Shown: in pieces, positions 6,597 through 12,637 of the stretch
Layout of the letters: each line of letters begins with the position of its first letter
How positions within the stretch are numbered: position 1 is the stretch's first letter
Source of the DNA: Desulfobacteraceae bacterium
GTDB taxonomy: Bacteria > Desulfobacterota > DSM-4660 > Desulfatiglandales > HGW-15
DNA length: 14,469 nt
Reading direction: 5' to 3'
Assembly: GCA_003819975.1 (NCBI GenBank)
Contig: RPPU01000039.1
Coordinates: 1 to 14,469, forward strand
Program-made: the position numbers and the translations under genes
The notes under the pieces: generated by a model
Told to the model about the DNA's origin: nothing
Databases searched by the model: none
The model's input: the letters and a program-made list of their open reading frames with translations, nothing else

Positions 6597-6616
6597 ATCG
6601 GCAACAAATTGTCGAT
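6597..6616. repeat. 20-bp palindrome, copy 1 of 3
   Basis: ATCGGCAACAAATTGTCGAT is an 8-bp stem (one G-T wobble) around a CAAA loop. Closely similar copies lie at 9778-9797 and 9953-9972. Similarity to the third copy extends beyond the stem into a GCGTG sequence, which points to common descent rather than chance. Confidence 0.65.
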
Positions 6617-6646
6617 AGCGTGAAAACAAGAGCCTAACTTCGCTTT

Positions 6647-7018
6647 ATGTATGAATTAAAAGTGATAACCCATCTGGCCGCCGCTCATCAACTGAACGAG
6701 ACCGGGGGTAAGTGCGAAAAATTGCACGGCCATAATTGGAAGATCGAGGTTTACGTCAGCGGACCCTGTTTGGACGCCACCGGCTTGTTGATCGATTTTC
6801 AGCTCGTCAAAAAGGCGGTAGCTCAAGTGATTGAGGATCTGGACCATACCTTTTTAAATGAACTGACTCTCTTTAAAGATCTAAACCCTTCATCCGAAAA
6901 TATCGCCCGCATTGTTTACGAAAAAGTCGGCCAAACCATCAATTCCGACCGGGTGCGGGTCAACAAAGTGACGGCCTGGGAATCGGATACGGCCGGCGCC
7001 AGCTATTCAGAGCCTTAA
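6647..7018 (+). CDS. queD: 6-carboxy-5,6,7,8-tetrahydropterin synthase (QueD / 6-pyruvoyl tetrahydropterin synthase family)
   Basis: QueD converts dihydroneopterin triphosphate to 6-carboxytetrahydropterin, the second step of the 7-deazaguanine route to queuosine in tRNA. All active-site residues of the family can be placed: zinc ligands His14 (AAAHQL), His27 and His29 (KLHGHNW); catalytic Cys23 (GGKCEKLHGHN); the catalytic Asp66-His67 pair (EDLDHTFLN); and pterin-binding Glu112 (VTAWESDTAGASY). The 123-residue length fits QueD. No other queuosine genes are in view, so the pathway step is inferred from the family; some relatives act in other pterin routes. No good ribosome site is seen before the ATG, and the upstream gap is filled by palindromic repeats. 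Confidence 0.94.
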   Translation: MYELKVITHLAAAHQLNETGGKCEKLHGHNWKIEVYVSGPCLDATGLLIDFQLVKKAVAQVIEDLDHTFLNELTLFKDLNPSSENIARIVYEKVGQTINSDRVRVNKVTAWESDTAGASYSEP

Positions 7019-7067
7019 CCCGGAAAATAAGTCGATGGGCGTTAATAGGCTTGAAAAATCATTTAAC

Positions 7068-7126
7068 CACCAAGACCCGAAGACACTAAGATTCATTATA
7101 AATTTCTTTAACTTCGTGTCTTGGTG
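7068..7126. repeat. Inverted-repeat element between queD and kdsB
   Basis: CACCAAGACCCGAAG (7068-7082) and CTTCGTGTCTTGGTG (7112-7126) form a 15-bp inverted repeat with one mismatch around a 29-base AT-rich loop. TTTGTGGTGAAAT follows. The left arm shares CCACCAAG with the 9653 element. It supplies the GTG at 7132 that opens the kdsB frame, which is therefore not taken as the start. Confidence 0.65.
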
Positions 7127-7158
7127 ACTTTGTGGTGAAATTTAATTTCGGATTGTCC

Positions 7159-7911
7159 ATGAAAACCATTGCTTTTATACCGGCCCGTTATCATTCCACC
7201 CGCCTGCCGGCCAAGCCCCTGGCTTTGATCGGCGGTCTGCCCATGATCCAACGGGTCTATCAATGCGCCCTGGCCTGTCCCCAGTTGGACGCCGTTTATG
7301 TGGCCACGGATGATGAACGCATCGCCAAATGCGTGCAGGGTTTCAGCGGCCGGTTTATTATGACCTCTGTGGACCATGCTTCCGGTACGGACCGGATTGC
7401 CGAAGCCGCCGCTAAAGTGGGCTGCGCGCCCGATGATCTGATCGTCAATATTCAGGGCGACCAACCGACCTTCCCGCCCTCGGTTATCGGCGATATGATT
7501 AAACCGCTCTTGGCTGATCCAAACATTCCCATGGGTACGCTTAAACACCGCATCGCCGATCCCGCTGAAGTCACGAACCTTAATCACGTCAAGGTCGTAA
7601 CCGATAAGCATGATTTTGCCCTTTACTTTTCGCGTTCCCCGATCCCCTATTACCGCGAAAAATCCGACGAGTATTTTTATTATAAACACCTCGGTATGTA
7701 TGCTTACCGTTTGCATTTTTTAAAAACCTTTACCAGCCTGCCGGTCAGCACGCTTGAGTCCGCTGAAAAACTGGAACAACTCCGGGCTCTGGAAAACGGT
7801 TTTAAGATCAAGGTGGTTGCAACCGCTTTTGACTCCATTGAAGTGGATACACCCGGAGATATTGCGAAAGTGGAGGCCTGGCTGCAACGATCGACAACCG
7901 TTCCGAAATAA
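7159..7911 (+). CDS. kdsB: 3-deoxy-manno-octulosonate cytidylyltransferase (CMP-Kdo synthetase)
   Basis: KdsB activates Kdo with CTP to CMP-Kdo, the donor for the inner core of lipopolysaccharide, so the host is almost surely a Gram-negative cell with LPS. The nucleotidyltransferase signature IPARYHSTRLPAKPL is at residues 7-21, and NIQGDQP carries the metal-binding aspartate. FSRSPIP, HLGMYAYR, LEQLRALENG and the C-terminal IEVDTPGD are all family motifs. The usual GDEP reads GDQP here, a mild change with the aspartate kept. The 250-residue length is standard. The ATG at 7159 is chosen over the in-frame GTG at 7132 because the latter lies in a repeat and adds nonconserved residues. Its stop codon lies within the open recJ frame, implying a kdsB-recJ operon. 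Confidence 0.95.
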   Translation: MKTIAFIPARYHSTRLPAKPLALIGGLPMIQRVYQCALACPQLDAVYVATDDERIAKCVQGFSGRFIMTSVDHASGTDRIAEAAAKVGCAPDDLIVNIQGDQPTFPPSVIGDMIKPLLADPNIPMGTLKHRIADPAEVTNLNHVKVVTDKHDFALYFSRSPIPYYREKSDEYFYYKHLGMYAYRLHFLKTFTSLPVSTLESAEKLEQLRALENGFKIKVVATAFDSIEVDTPGDIAKVEAWLQRSTTVPK

Positions 7912-7955
7912 CCAAGGTCTGGAAATTAACCCCGCCTTCCCCTCTGGCGCCCCAA

Positions 7956-9638
7956 TTGGCCGCGGAAGCCGGCCTCTCCCTTTTACAGGCCCAACTGCTG
8001 ATCAACCGCCGCATAACGGACAAAGCAGAAGCCCGCGCTTTTTGCTCGCCCCGCATGACCGGACTCCTGGATCCTCTGCTTCTACCCGACATGGACCGGG
8101 CCCTTGCGTTGATTTTACCGGCTATTGAAAAAAGAAGAAACATCACGATTTACGGCGACTATGATGCGGACGGACTGACCGCCACCGCCCTTTTGTTGAA
8201 CTTCTTTGCCGAATTGGGCCTGCCGGTCGCCTATTATATTCCCAACCGCCTTTTTGAAGATTACGGTCTGCACCCGGCTGCCGTTGAAAAACTGGCCCAG
8301 GCCGGCGCCGAATTGATCATTACCGTGGATTGCGGCACCAGTAATCAACAAGCCATTATGTTGGCCGAACAAAAAGGCATCCAAGTCGTGGTAACCGACC
8401 ACCATAAGCTTCCCCGGGATTTGAATCCTCTTTGCCCGATTGTAAATCCCCAACGCCTGGAGCAGGCGTCGCCCTTCAAAGACCTGGCCGGTGTGGGTTT
8501 GGCTTTTTTCCTGGCTGTTGCCCTGCGGGCCGCCTTGCGCGAAAAAGGCCGGTTTCAAAACAGACCGGAACCGGATCTGCGCAATTACCTGGACCTGGTC
8601 GCCCTGGGAACCGTGGCCGATTTGGTGCCCTTGGTCGGTCAAAACCGAATCCTGGTCAAAAACGGTCTGGAACGCATGCCGGCTTCTTGTTGGCCCGGCT
8701 TAATGGCTCTGCAGGAATGCGCCGAGCTCGAACCGACCGCGGTCACCGCCTATGATCTGGCTTTTAAACTCGGACCGCGCTTGAATGCGGCCGGTAGAAT
8801 GGGAACCGCCATAACCGGGTTAAAAACCTTGACGGCCCCAAATGCCATTGCAGCCCGCGACCTGGCCCGGGAATTGAACACCCTCAACATCCAGCGTCAG
8901 GCCATTGAAAAAAAGATCGTGCAACAGATCGAGGCCCTGATCAACGACCACCCGGATTGGGCGCAGCAGAAAGCCTGGGTCCTGGCCAAGGAGGGCTGGC
9001 ATCAGGGGGTCTTAGGCGTGGTGGCTTCCAAAATTATGGACAAATATCACCGGCCCACCTTGATCCTGAACATTCAAGATGGAGTGGCTAAAGGTTCCGG
9101 CCGCAGCCTGGACGGGTTTGATCTGTTTCAGGCCCTCTCCTCGGTGCAACATTTACTGTTGCGCTTCGGTGGCCATTATCATGCCGCCGGTTTGGCTTTA
9201 TCCACCCTCCATCTCGAGGAGTTAACCGGAGCGTTGCAAGCGTTGGCCCAAGAGCAAATCAAGCCGGAAACACTCCGGCCTCAAATCCGCGTGGATGCCG
9301 CCATTGGCCTGGAAGAACTGACCCGCGAAACCATGCGGCAAATTCTGGATCTGGCTCCTTTCGGCACGAACAATCCGGAACCGGTTTTTCTTTGTGAAGC
9401 CGTGGAAATCGTGGAAGCGCGGATTCTGGCGGACAAGCATTTAAAGCTGCGGGTGCATCAAAATCAAACGGTCATGGAAGCGATCGGATTCGGGCTGGCC
9501 GGTAAATACCGGGCCGACGGCAAAATCAATCTGGTCTGCGCTCCTGAAATCAACCGTTATCGCGGTTTGGAGAGTATCCAGCTCCGCATCCTGGACCTGG
9601 AACCCGTAGGCACGGCGACCAAAGTGGTAAAAGGGTGA
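7956..9638 (+). CDS. recJ: Single-stranded-DNA-specific exonuclease RecJ
   Basis: RecJ degrades single-stranded DNA 5' to 3' in recombination and mismatch/base-excision repair. The DHH domain shows YGDYDADGLTATALL, TVDCGTSN, VVTDHH and VALGTVADLVPL, which carry the manganese-binding aspartates and histidines. LGPRLNAAGRMGT follows. The DHHA1 part has GWHQGVLGVVASKI, GRSLDGFDLF and RFGGHYHAAGLAL, and an OB-like region begins near FGTNNPEP. Length from the first canonical start, TTG at 7956, is 560. However, the frame is open back to 7842 and the preceding codons read KVWKLTPPSPLAPQ, resembling RecJ N-termini. No ATG, GTG or TTG exists there, so an unusual start (ATA at 7908 overlapping the kdsB stop, or ATC at 7890 after GGAGG at 7872-7876) is possible. 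Confidence 0.96.
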   Translation: MAAEAGLSLLQAQLLINRRITDKAEARAFCSPRMTGLLDPLLLPDMDRALALILPAIEKRRNITIYGDYDADGLTATALLLNFFAELGLPVAYYIPNRLFEDYGLHPAAVEKLAQAGAELIITVDCGTSNQQAIMLAEQKGIQVVVTDHHKLPRDLNPLCPIVNPQRLEQASPFKDLAGVGLAFFLAVALRAALREKGRFQNRPEPDLRNYLDLVALGTVADLVPLVGQNRILVKNGLERMPASCWPGLMALQECAELEPTAVTAYDLAFKLGPRLNAAGRMGTAITGLKTLTAPNAIAARDLARELNTLNIQRQAIEKKIVQQIEALINDHPDWAQQKAWVLAKEGWHQGVLGVVASKIMDKYHRPTLILNIQDGVAKGSGRSLDGFDLFQALSSVQHLLLRFGGHYHAAGLALSTLHLEELTGALQALAQEQIKPETLRPQIRVDAAIGLEELTRETMRQILDLAPFGTNNPEPVFLCEAVEIVEARILADKHLKLRVHQNQTVMEAIGFGLAGKYRADGKINLVCAPEINRYRGLESIQLRILDLEPVGTATKVVKG

Positions 9639-9652
9639 AAAAAAATAAGAAC

Positions 9653-9765
9653 TTCACCACCAAGGCTCTAAATGTTTTTTTGATCCTGAAAATCCAGGAT
9701 CAAAAAAACATGAATTCCGGCAAGGTCGCCGGAATAAGTCCGTACGATTGCAAGCTGGTGGTGAA
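9653..9765. repeat. 113-bp composite repeat with 10-bp terminal inverted repeats
   Basis: TTCACCACCA (9653-9662) and TGGTGGTGAA (9756-9765) bound the element. Inside is a perfect 17-bp palindrome, ATGTTTTTTTGATCCTG (9672-9688) with CAGGATCAAAAAAACAT (9695-9711). Next to it is a perfect 8-bp hairpin, ATTCCGGC (9714-9721) with GCCGGAAT (9728-9735). It begins 15 bases after the recJ stop. T-first/A-last polarity on both strands argues against an intrinsic terminator. Confidence 0.7.
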
Positions 9766-9777
9766 TCATTTTTTCTT

Positions 9778-9797
9778 ATCGACAACTTTTTGTCGAT
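9778..9797. repeat. 20-bp palindrome, copy 2 of 3
   Basis: ATCGACAACTTTTTGTCGAT is a perfect 8-bp stem (ATCGACAA with TTGTCGAT) around a CTTT loop, matching the copies at 6597 and 9953. Confidence 0.65.
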
Positions 9798-9914
9798 CTT
9801 TGGAGTGCGGCGGCCAGGGCGGAAGCCCTCGCGCGGCAAGACGCCGCTTTTTAAAGCGCGACGTGTCGCGCTGAGTCAAAGCGCGGACATGTCCGCGCAA
9901 TCCAAATAGGCGCC
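9798..9914. repeat. GC-rich palindrome cluster in the recJ / lipoprotein gap
   Basis: This block starts at CTTTGGAGTGCGGCGGCC and contains AGCGCGAC-gt-GTCGCGCT (9855-9872), an 8-bp stem with a 2-base loop. Nine bases later comes the perfect 18-bp palindrome GCGCGGACATGTCCGCGC (9881-9898). GCGGC and GCCGC segments earlier in the block can also pair. The motif ATAGGCGCC at its end (9906-9914) repeats directly at 9982-9990. No credible gene is seen anywhere in 9639-10030. Confidence 0.65.
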
Positions 9915-9952
9915 CCGTACTATGGTAATGGGTCAATTATTTCTTTTCAATT

Positions 9953-9972
9953 ATCGACAACAAATTGTCGAT
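9953..9972. repeat. 20-bp palindrome, copy 3 of 3
   Basis: ATCGACAACAAATTGTCGAT is a perfect 8-bp stem around a CAAA loop. Apart from one base it is the same as the copy at 6597, and both are followed by a GCGTG sequence. Confidence 0.65.
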
Positions 9973-10030
9973 GCGTGGACTATAGGCGCCACCACAAAGC
10001 TTTTTGATTCTATCGAAACAATGATGGAAA

Positions 10031-10249
10031 TTAATTTTTGACTTTATTCGCCGATAAAGTATCTATCGTTGTTTGCAACAACTTTATCCGGTCTTGATTT
10101 TTATCTTGATCCTCTTCGGATTCATTACCCTTTTGGGATGAGGTTTTTGAATTTTCAGCTACCGGGACGGACGAATCACGACCGCAGGAGAACAAAAACA
10201 GCACACCAATAATAACAATCATATCAAAATATTTTTTTATCTCTTTCAT
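10031..10249 (-). CDS. Small predicted lipoprotein, 72 aa
   Basis: The 72-residue product has a lipoprotein signal: lysines near the N-terminus, a hydrophobic stretch MIVIIGVLFLFS, and a lipobox-like LFSC with the acylated cysteine at residue 22. The mature part is short, hydrophilic and rich in Ser, Asn, Glu, Asp, Gln and Lys. It ends in a short possible helix (DRIKLLQTTIDTLSANKVKN) that might form a coiled coil. No family is recognised and no function is proposed. It lies 77 bases downstream of the aspartic protease gene on the same strand, so co-transcription is possible. Only a weak GGA stands before the ATG; an alternative start at residue 10 would shorten the positive N-terminus. Confidence 0.6.
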   Translation of the reverse strand: MKEIKKYFDMIVIIGVLFLFSCGRDSSVPVAENSKTSSQKGNESEEDQDKNQDRIKLLQTTIDTLSANKVKN

Positions 10250-10326
10250 TGAATGGGTCCAAACCTTCGTAATTCAAATGCTCGACCGTCGCCCGGTCAT
10301 TTTTCATTTATTGGCGCATGAGCATT

Positions 10327-10710
10327 TTATTGTAAAAAATCGATTCTCGATTTCTGCAAATCGATAATTGCCCCGGCTTTAATAAGAAAGTCCATACCGA
10401 GAATGCCATTGATACCAAAACCATAGCTCATATTGCCGATCTCAACAACAAAATCATTGATATAGTATTGTCCTATTTTCAAAAAATCGATTTGCCGTGT
10501 AAAAACCACTTCACTTCCTCCGATGCCGCGAATCGTATAAAGAATGTCTTCGGGAGACGGCACAATCTGGATCTGACTGGCGAAATCTGCATCCAATATG
10601 GTAGTGGCCGAACCTGTATCAATAAGCACATTAGGAATATCAACCCTCTTCTCTTTATAAGCAACCGTGATGGGTATGAAAGGCAGATTATCCTTCAGCG
10701 ACAGCTGCAT
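10327..10710 (-). CDS. Small retropepsin-like (clan AA) aspartic protease, 127 aa
   Basis: The protein is a single-lobe aspartic protease of the retroviral type found in bacteria. The catalytic motif is LIDTGSATTILD with Asp31, and the second family hallmark, GINGILGMDFL (about 99-109), is the hydrophobic-hydrophobic-glycine motif that packs beside the active site. One catalytic Asp per chain means it should work as a homodimer. No signal peptide or membrane segment is present, so it is probably cytoplasmic. A longer reading from 10857 exists but is rejected: the ATG at 10710 has a very good GGAGGAG ribosome site (10713-10719) and gives a family-sized product. Its first 23 bases overlap the end of the upstream 93-aa gene, which suggests coupled translation. 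The substrate is unknown. Confidence 0.88.
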   Translation of the reverse strand: MQLSLKDNLPFIPITVAYKEKRVDIPNVLIDTGSATTILDADFASQIQIVPSPEDILYTIRGIGGSEVVFTRQIDFLKIGQYYINDFVVEIGNMSYGFGINGILGMDFLIKAGAIIDLQKSRIDFLQ

Positions 10711-10969
10711 AACTCCTCCGGATGCCCACCCATTCCTGCTCGCGAATATCAAGCTCCTCGCGCTTGGTATGCACAAAATAGAATTCACGGGTTGGATGCT
10801 CCTGATGGAAGCGGCGATAACTTTGCATTGCATTGCCGCCATCCGAACATTTTTCAACCACAGTTATTTTATCGAGTTGCCGATGACGATCTGAAGTCGT
10901 ATGGGCTTGTAAAGCTTCGATAATAAGCCATTGATTTGGATAAGCCTTCCGTACTTCAACCCATTGCAT
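10688..10969 (-). CDS. Conserved-looking hypothetical protein paired with the aspartic protease, 93 aa
   Basis: I do not recognise a named domain. The product is soluble and mixed charged/aromatic, beginning MQWVEVRKAYPNQWLIIEAL, with a central RQLDKITVVEKCSDGGNAM and later HPTREFYFVHTKRE and IREQEWVGIRR. The pattern suggests a compact alpha/beta fold with no signal peptide. The start is strongly supported by AGGAGG (10975-10980), five bases before the ATG. It overlaps the protease gene by 23 bases in another frame, and both genes have strong ribosome sites, so they form a deliberate two-gene unit. From memory, small proteins starting MQW-EV--YPNQW occur beside such proteases in other bacteria; this could not be checked. 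It might be a substrate, inhibitor or partner of the protease. Confidence 0.8.
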   Translation of the reverse strand: MQWVEVRKAYPNQWLIIEALQAHTTSDRHRQLDKITVVEKCSDGGNAMQSYRRFHQEHPTREFYFVHTKREELDIREQEWVGIRRSYAAVAEG

Positions 10970-11031
10970 ATCGACCTCCTATAGATAGCTTGATTTTTTT
11001 AACTCGCTCATTTTCAACCTTGATATCTAAA

Positions 11032-11047
11032 GAACCATCGGTGGTTC
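11032..11047. promoter_or_regulatory. 16-bp near-palindrome upstream of the protease module, possible operator
   Basis: GAACCATCGGTGGTTC is symmetric at 7 of 8 positions. It lies about 63-78 bases upstream of the 93-aa gene start, in the region where its promoter should be. No convincing -35/-10 pair was found around it, so a role as a repressor or activator site is only a suggestion. Confidence 0.3.
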
Positions 11048-11150
11048 AATACCACAATCAGTCAAGTATAAACATATCAAATCCATAAATGAAATGTAAT
11101 CGTTTGATGAAGAGGCTTAACATTTAACCGAGCTTCTACCCGCGTTATTT

Positions 11151-11183
11151 GTAGAGGGGCAGATTGTAAACCTGCCCCTGTAC
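11151..11183. repeat. Palindromic repeat (GGGGCAG/CTGCCCC) between aminotransferase and protease module
   Basis: GTAGAGGGGCAG (11151-11162) pairs with CTGCCCCTGTAC (11172-11183) over 12 positions with one mismatch, around a 9-base loop. It lies downstream of the aminotransferase on the minus strand, but no T-tract follows on either strand, so it resembles a dispersed intergenic repeat more than a terminator. Confidence 0.6.
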
Positions 11184-11219
11184 AGCTTCCGTAAATACTG
11201 ACACATTAAGTTGGGGAAA

Positions 11220-12452
11220 TCAAGTGAGTTTTTTCTTGATCAACAACCCGATCTCGGCAATGGCCGCTTCGATTTCGGATGGACTGGCTTGGGAATAAGA
11301 TAACCGCAGGGTGTTCCGGCCTTGACCATTGATGAAGAAGGAAGATCCGGCCACAAAGGCGACATTGCGTTCGATGGCTTCGAGGAGCAGTTGGTCGGCA
11401 TTCAAATGTTCGGGCAGATGTACGAAAATAAAGAAACCGCCCTGGGGCCGGTTCCAAGTCGCGGCTTTGGGAAAATGTTTTTCCATCTGGGAGAGCATAA
11501 AATCGCGTTTGGCGCGATAATGCTTATTATTGCCGATGATTCTCTCAGCCAGTCGTCCGCCGCGGATGAATTCCAGTAAAATATATTGCGAAAGCGTGTT
11601 GGTGGCGCAATCCACAAACTGTTTAGCCACGACCATTTTGCGGATAAAGTCCGTTTTAGCCGTTACCCAGCCCAGGCGCATGCCCGGAGTGAAGATTTTG
11701 GAAAATGAACGCATATGAATCACCCGCTCGGATTGATCCAGAGCCCTGAGCGAAGGAATTTTTTCCCCTTCGAAACGCAAATCACTGTAGGGATCGTCTT
11801 CCAAAATTATAAAATGATACTGATCCGCCAAAGCCAGTAACCGTTTGCGGCGTTCCAGGCTGAGGGTCGCGCCGGTCGGATTTTGAAAATTGGGAATCAC
11901 ATAAACGCCTTTAACCCGGCGGCGCTGTTTATTCAGTTGTTTCAACTGAACTTCAAGATCGTCCGGGTCCAGGCCATGCTGGTCCAGTTTCACGCCCACG
12001 GCTTCCGCTCCGCAGGAACGGATTGCGCCCACACCTCCGAAATAAGTGGGCAATTCCACCAAAACCACATCTCCGGGATCGAGCAAAATACGGCAGGCCA
12101 GGTCCATGGCCTGGGCCGAACCGTGGGTGATGAGAATATCGTCTTGAGCGCACTGAATGAACTCTTTTTCCCTGGCCCAATCGGTCAATTGCGCGCGCAA
12201 TTCCAGGAGTCCCTCGGTCGTGCCGTATTGCAACACCACGCCGGCATTCATCTCCAGTAAACCCTTGGCGATCGCCGCGATCTCTTTGCCCGGAAAGACA
12301 TTCGGGTCGGGCCAACCGCCGGCTAAGGAACGCATACCGGGACGGTTGATCAGCTTGCAGATCTCCCGGATGGCGGAAGGTTGGCTGCAGCAGGCTGCGT
12401 TTGAAAGCAACTGATCGAGATCCTGTTTTCCTTCTTTTTTCTTGGTTAGCAT
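11220..12452 (-). CDS. Class I/II PLP-dependent aminotransferase (LysN / 2-aminoadipate aminotransferase-like)
   Basis: A fold-type I aminotransferase of 410 residues. Visible features from the chosen start are LQYGTTEGLLELR (74-86), the NPTG motif (191-194), EDDPYSDL (218-225) with the aspartate that binds the pyridine nitrogen and the tyrosine near the phosphate, and SFSKIFTPGMRLGW with the Schiff-base Lys252. NTLRLSYS near the C-terminus carries the arginine that holds the substrate carboxylate. SLAGGWPDPNVFP near the N-terminus is typical of the LysN/ARO8-like group that acts on 2-aminoadipate, aromatic or branched-chain amino acids. The exact substrate cannot be read from sequence. The frame extends to a TTG at 12494, but the ATG at 12452 has GAGGG about eight bases upstream. 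It lies downstream of the panB operon, separated by a repeat. Confidence 0.92.
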   Translation of the reverse strand: MLTKKKEGKQDLDQLLSNAACCSQPSAIREICKLINRPGMRSLAGGWPDPNVFPGKEIAAIAKGLLEMNAGVVLQYGTTEGLLELRAQLTDWAREKEFIQCAQDDILITHGSAQAMDLACRILLDPGDVVLVELPTYFGGVGAIRSCGAEAVGVKLDQHGLDPDDLEVQLKQLNKQRRRVKGVYVIPNFQNPTGATLSLERRKRLLALADQYHFIILEDDPYSDLRFEGEKIPSLRALDQSERVIHMRSFSKIFTPGMRLGWVTAKTDFIRKMVVAKQFVDCATNTLSQYILLEFIRGGRLAERIIGNNKHYRAKRDFMLSQMEKHFPKAATWNRPQGGFFIFVHLPEHLNADQLLLEAIERNVAFVAGSSFFINGQGRNTLRLSYSQASPSEIEAAIAEIGLLIKKKLT

Positions 12453-12524
12453 ATTAAAACCCTCAATAGGCTTCTTATTCAAAATCAACAACAATCCGGT
12501 GTCGATACGTAGGAACGACTCGCT

Positions 12525-12637
12525 GGAACTCCTGTTCCGGCCGGCCGGTCGCCCCTACCCTTGTACGAATTTTGTTCCGGCGGTTTTTGCCGGAACTACA
12601 TTTTTTTTGATCCCATGTTTTTCGGGAGCAAAAAAAA
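12525..12637. repeat. Compound palindromic repeat abutting the 421-aa gene stop
   Basis: The block holds GGAAC-tcct-GTTCC (12525-12538), then CCGGCCGG, then a perfect 8-bp hairpin GTTCCGGC (12574-12581) with GCCGGAAC (12589-12596). It ends with TTTTTTTTGATCCC (12601-12614) pairing with GGGAGCAAAAAAAA (12624-12637) at 13 of 14 positions. It ends exactly where the stop codon of the upstream gene begins (12638). The order of parts matches the element at 206-323. Confidence 0.7.

Noticed and set aside
7108..7716. 202-codon frame antisense to kdsB
   Set aside because: Entirely opposite conserved KdsB motifs and starting within a repeat; a shadow frame.
8115..8642. 175-codon frame antisense to recJ
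   Set aside because: Opposite the DHH motifs of RecJ, no recognisable protein features.
9672..9711. 17-bp palindrome after recJ as an intrinsic terminator
   Set aside because: It has T-rich left and A-rich right arms on both strands, the opposite of the A-stem-T order that an intrinsic terminator needs; called a repeat instead.
9635..9874. Possible 79-codon gene downstream of recJ
   Set aside because: Runs through three palindromic repeat units and has no domain or ribosome site; apparent coding is chance.
9650..9990. CRISPR-like array in the repeat-rich gap
   Set aside because: Repeat units differ from each other, spacing is irregular and no cas genes are present.
10711..10857. 49-residue N-terminal extension of the aspartic protease
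   Set aside because: It overlaps the 93-aa gene in another frame, is unlike protease sequence, and the ATG at 10710 has a much better ribosome site.
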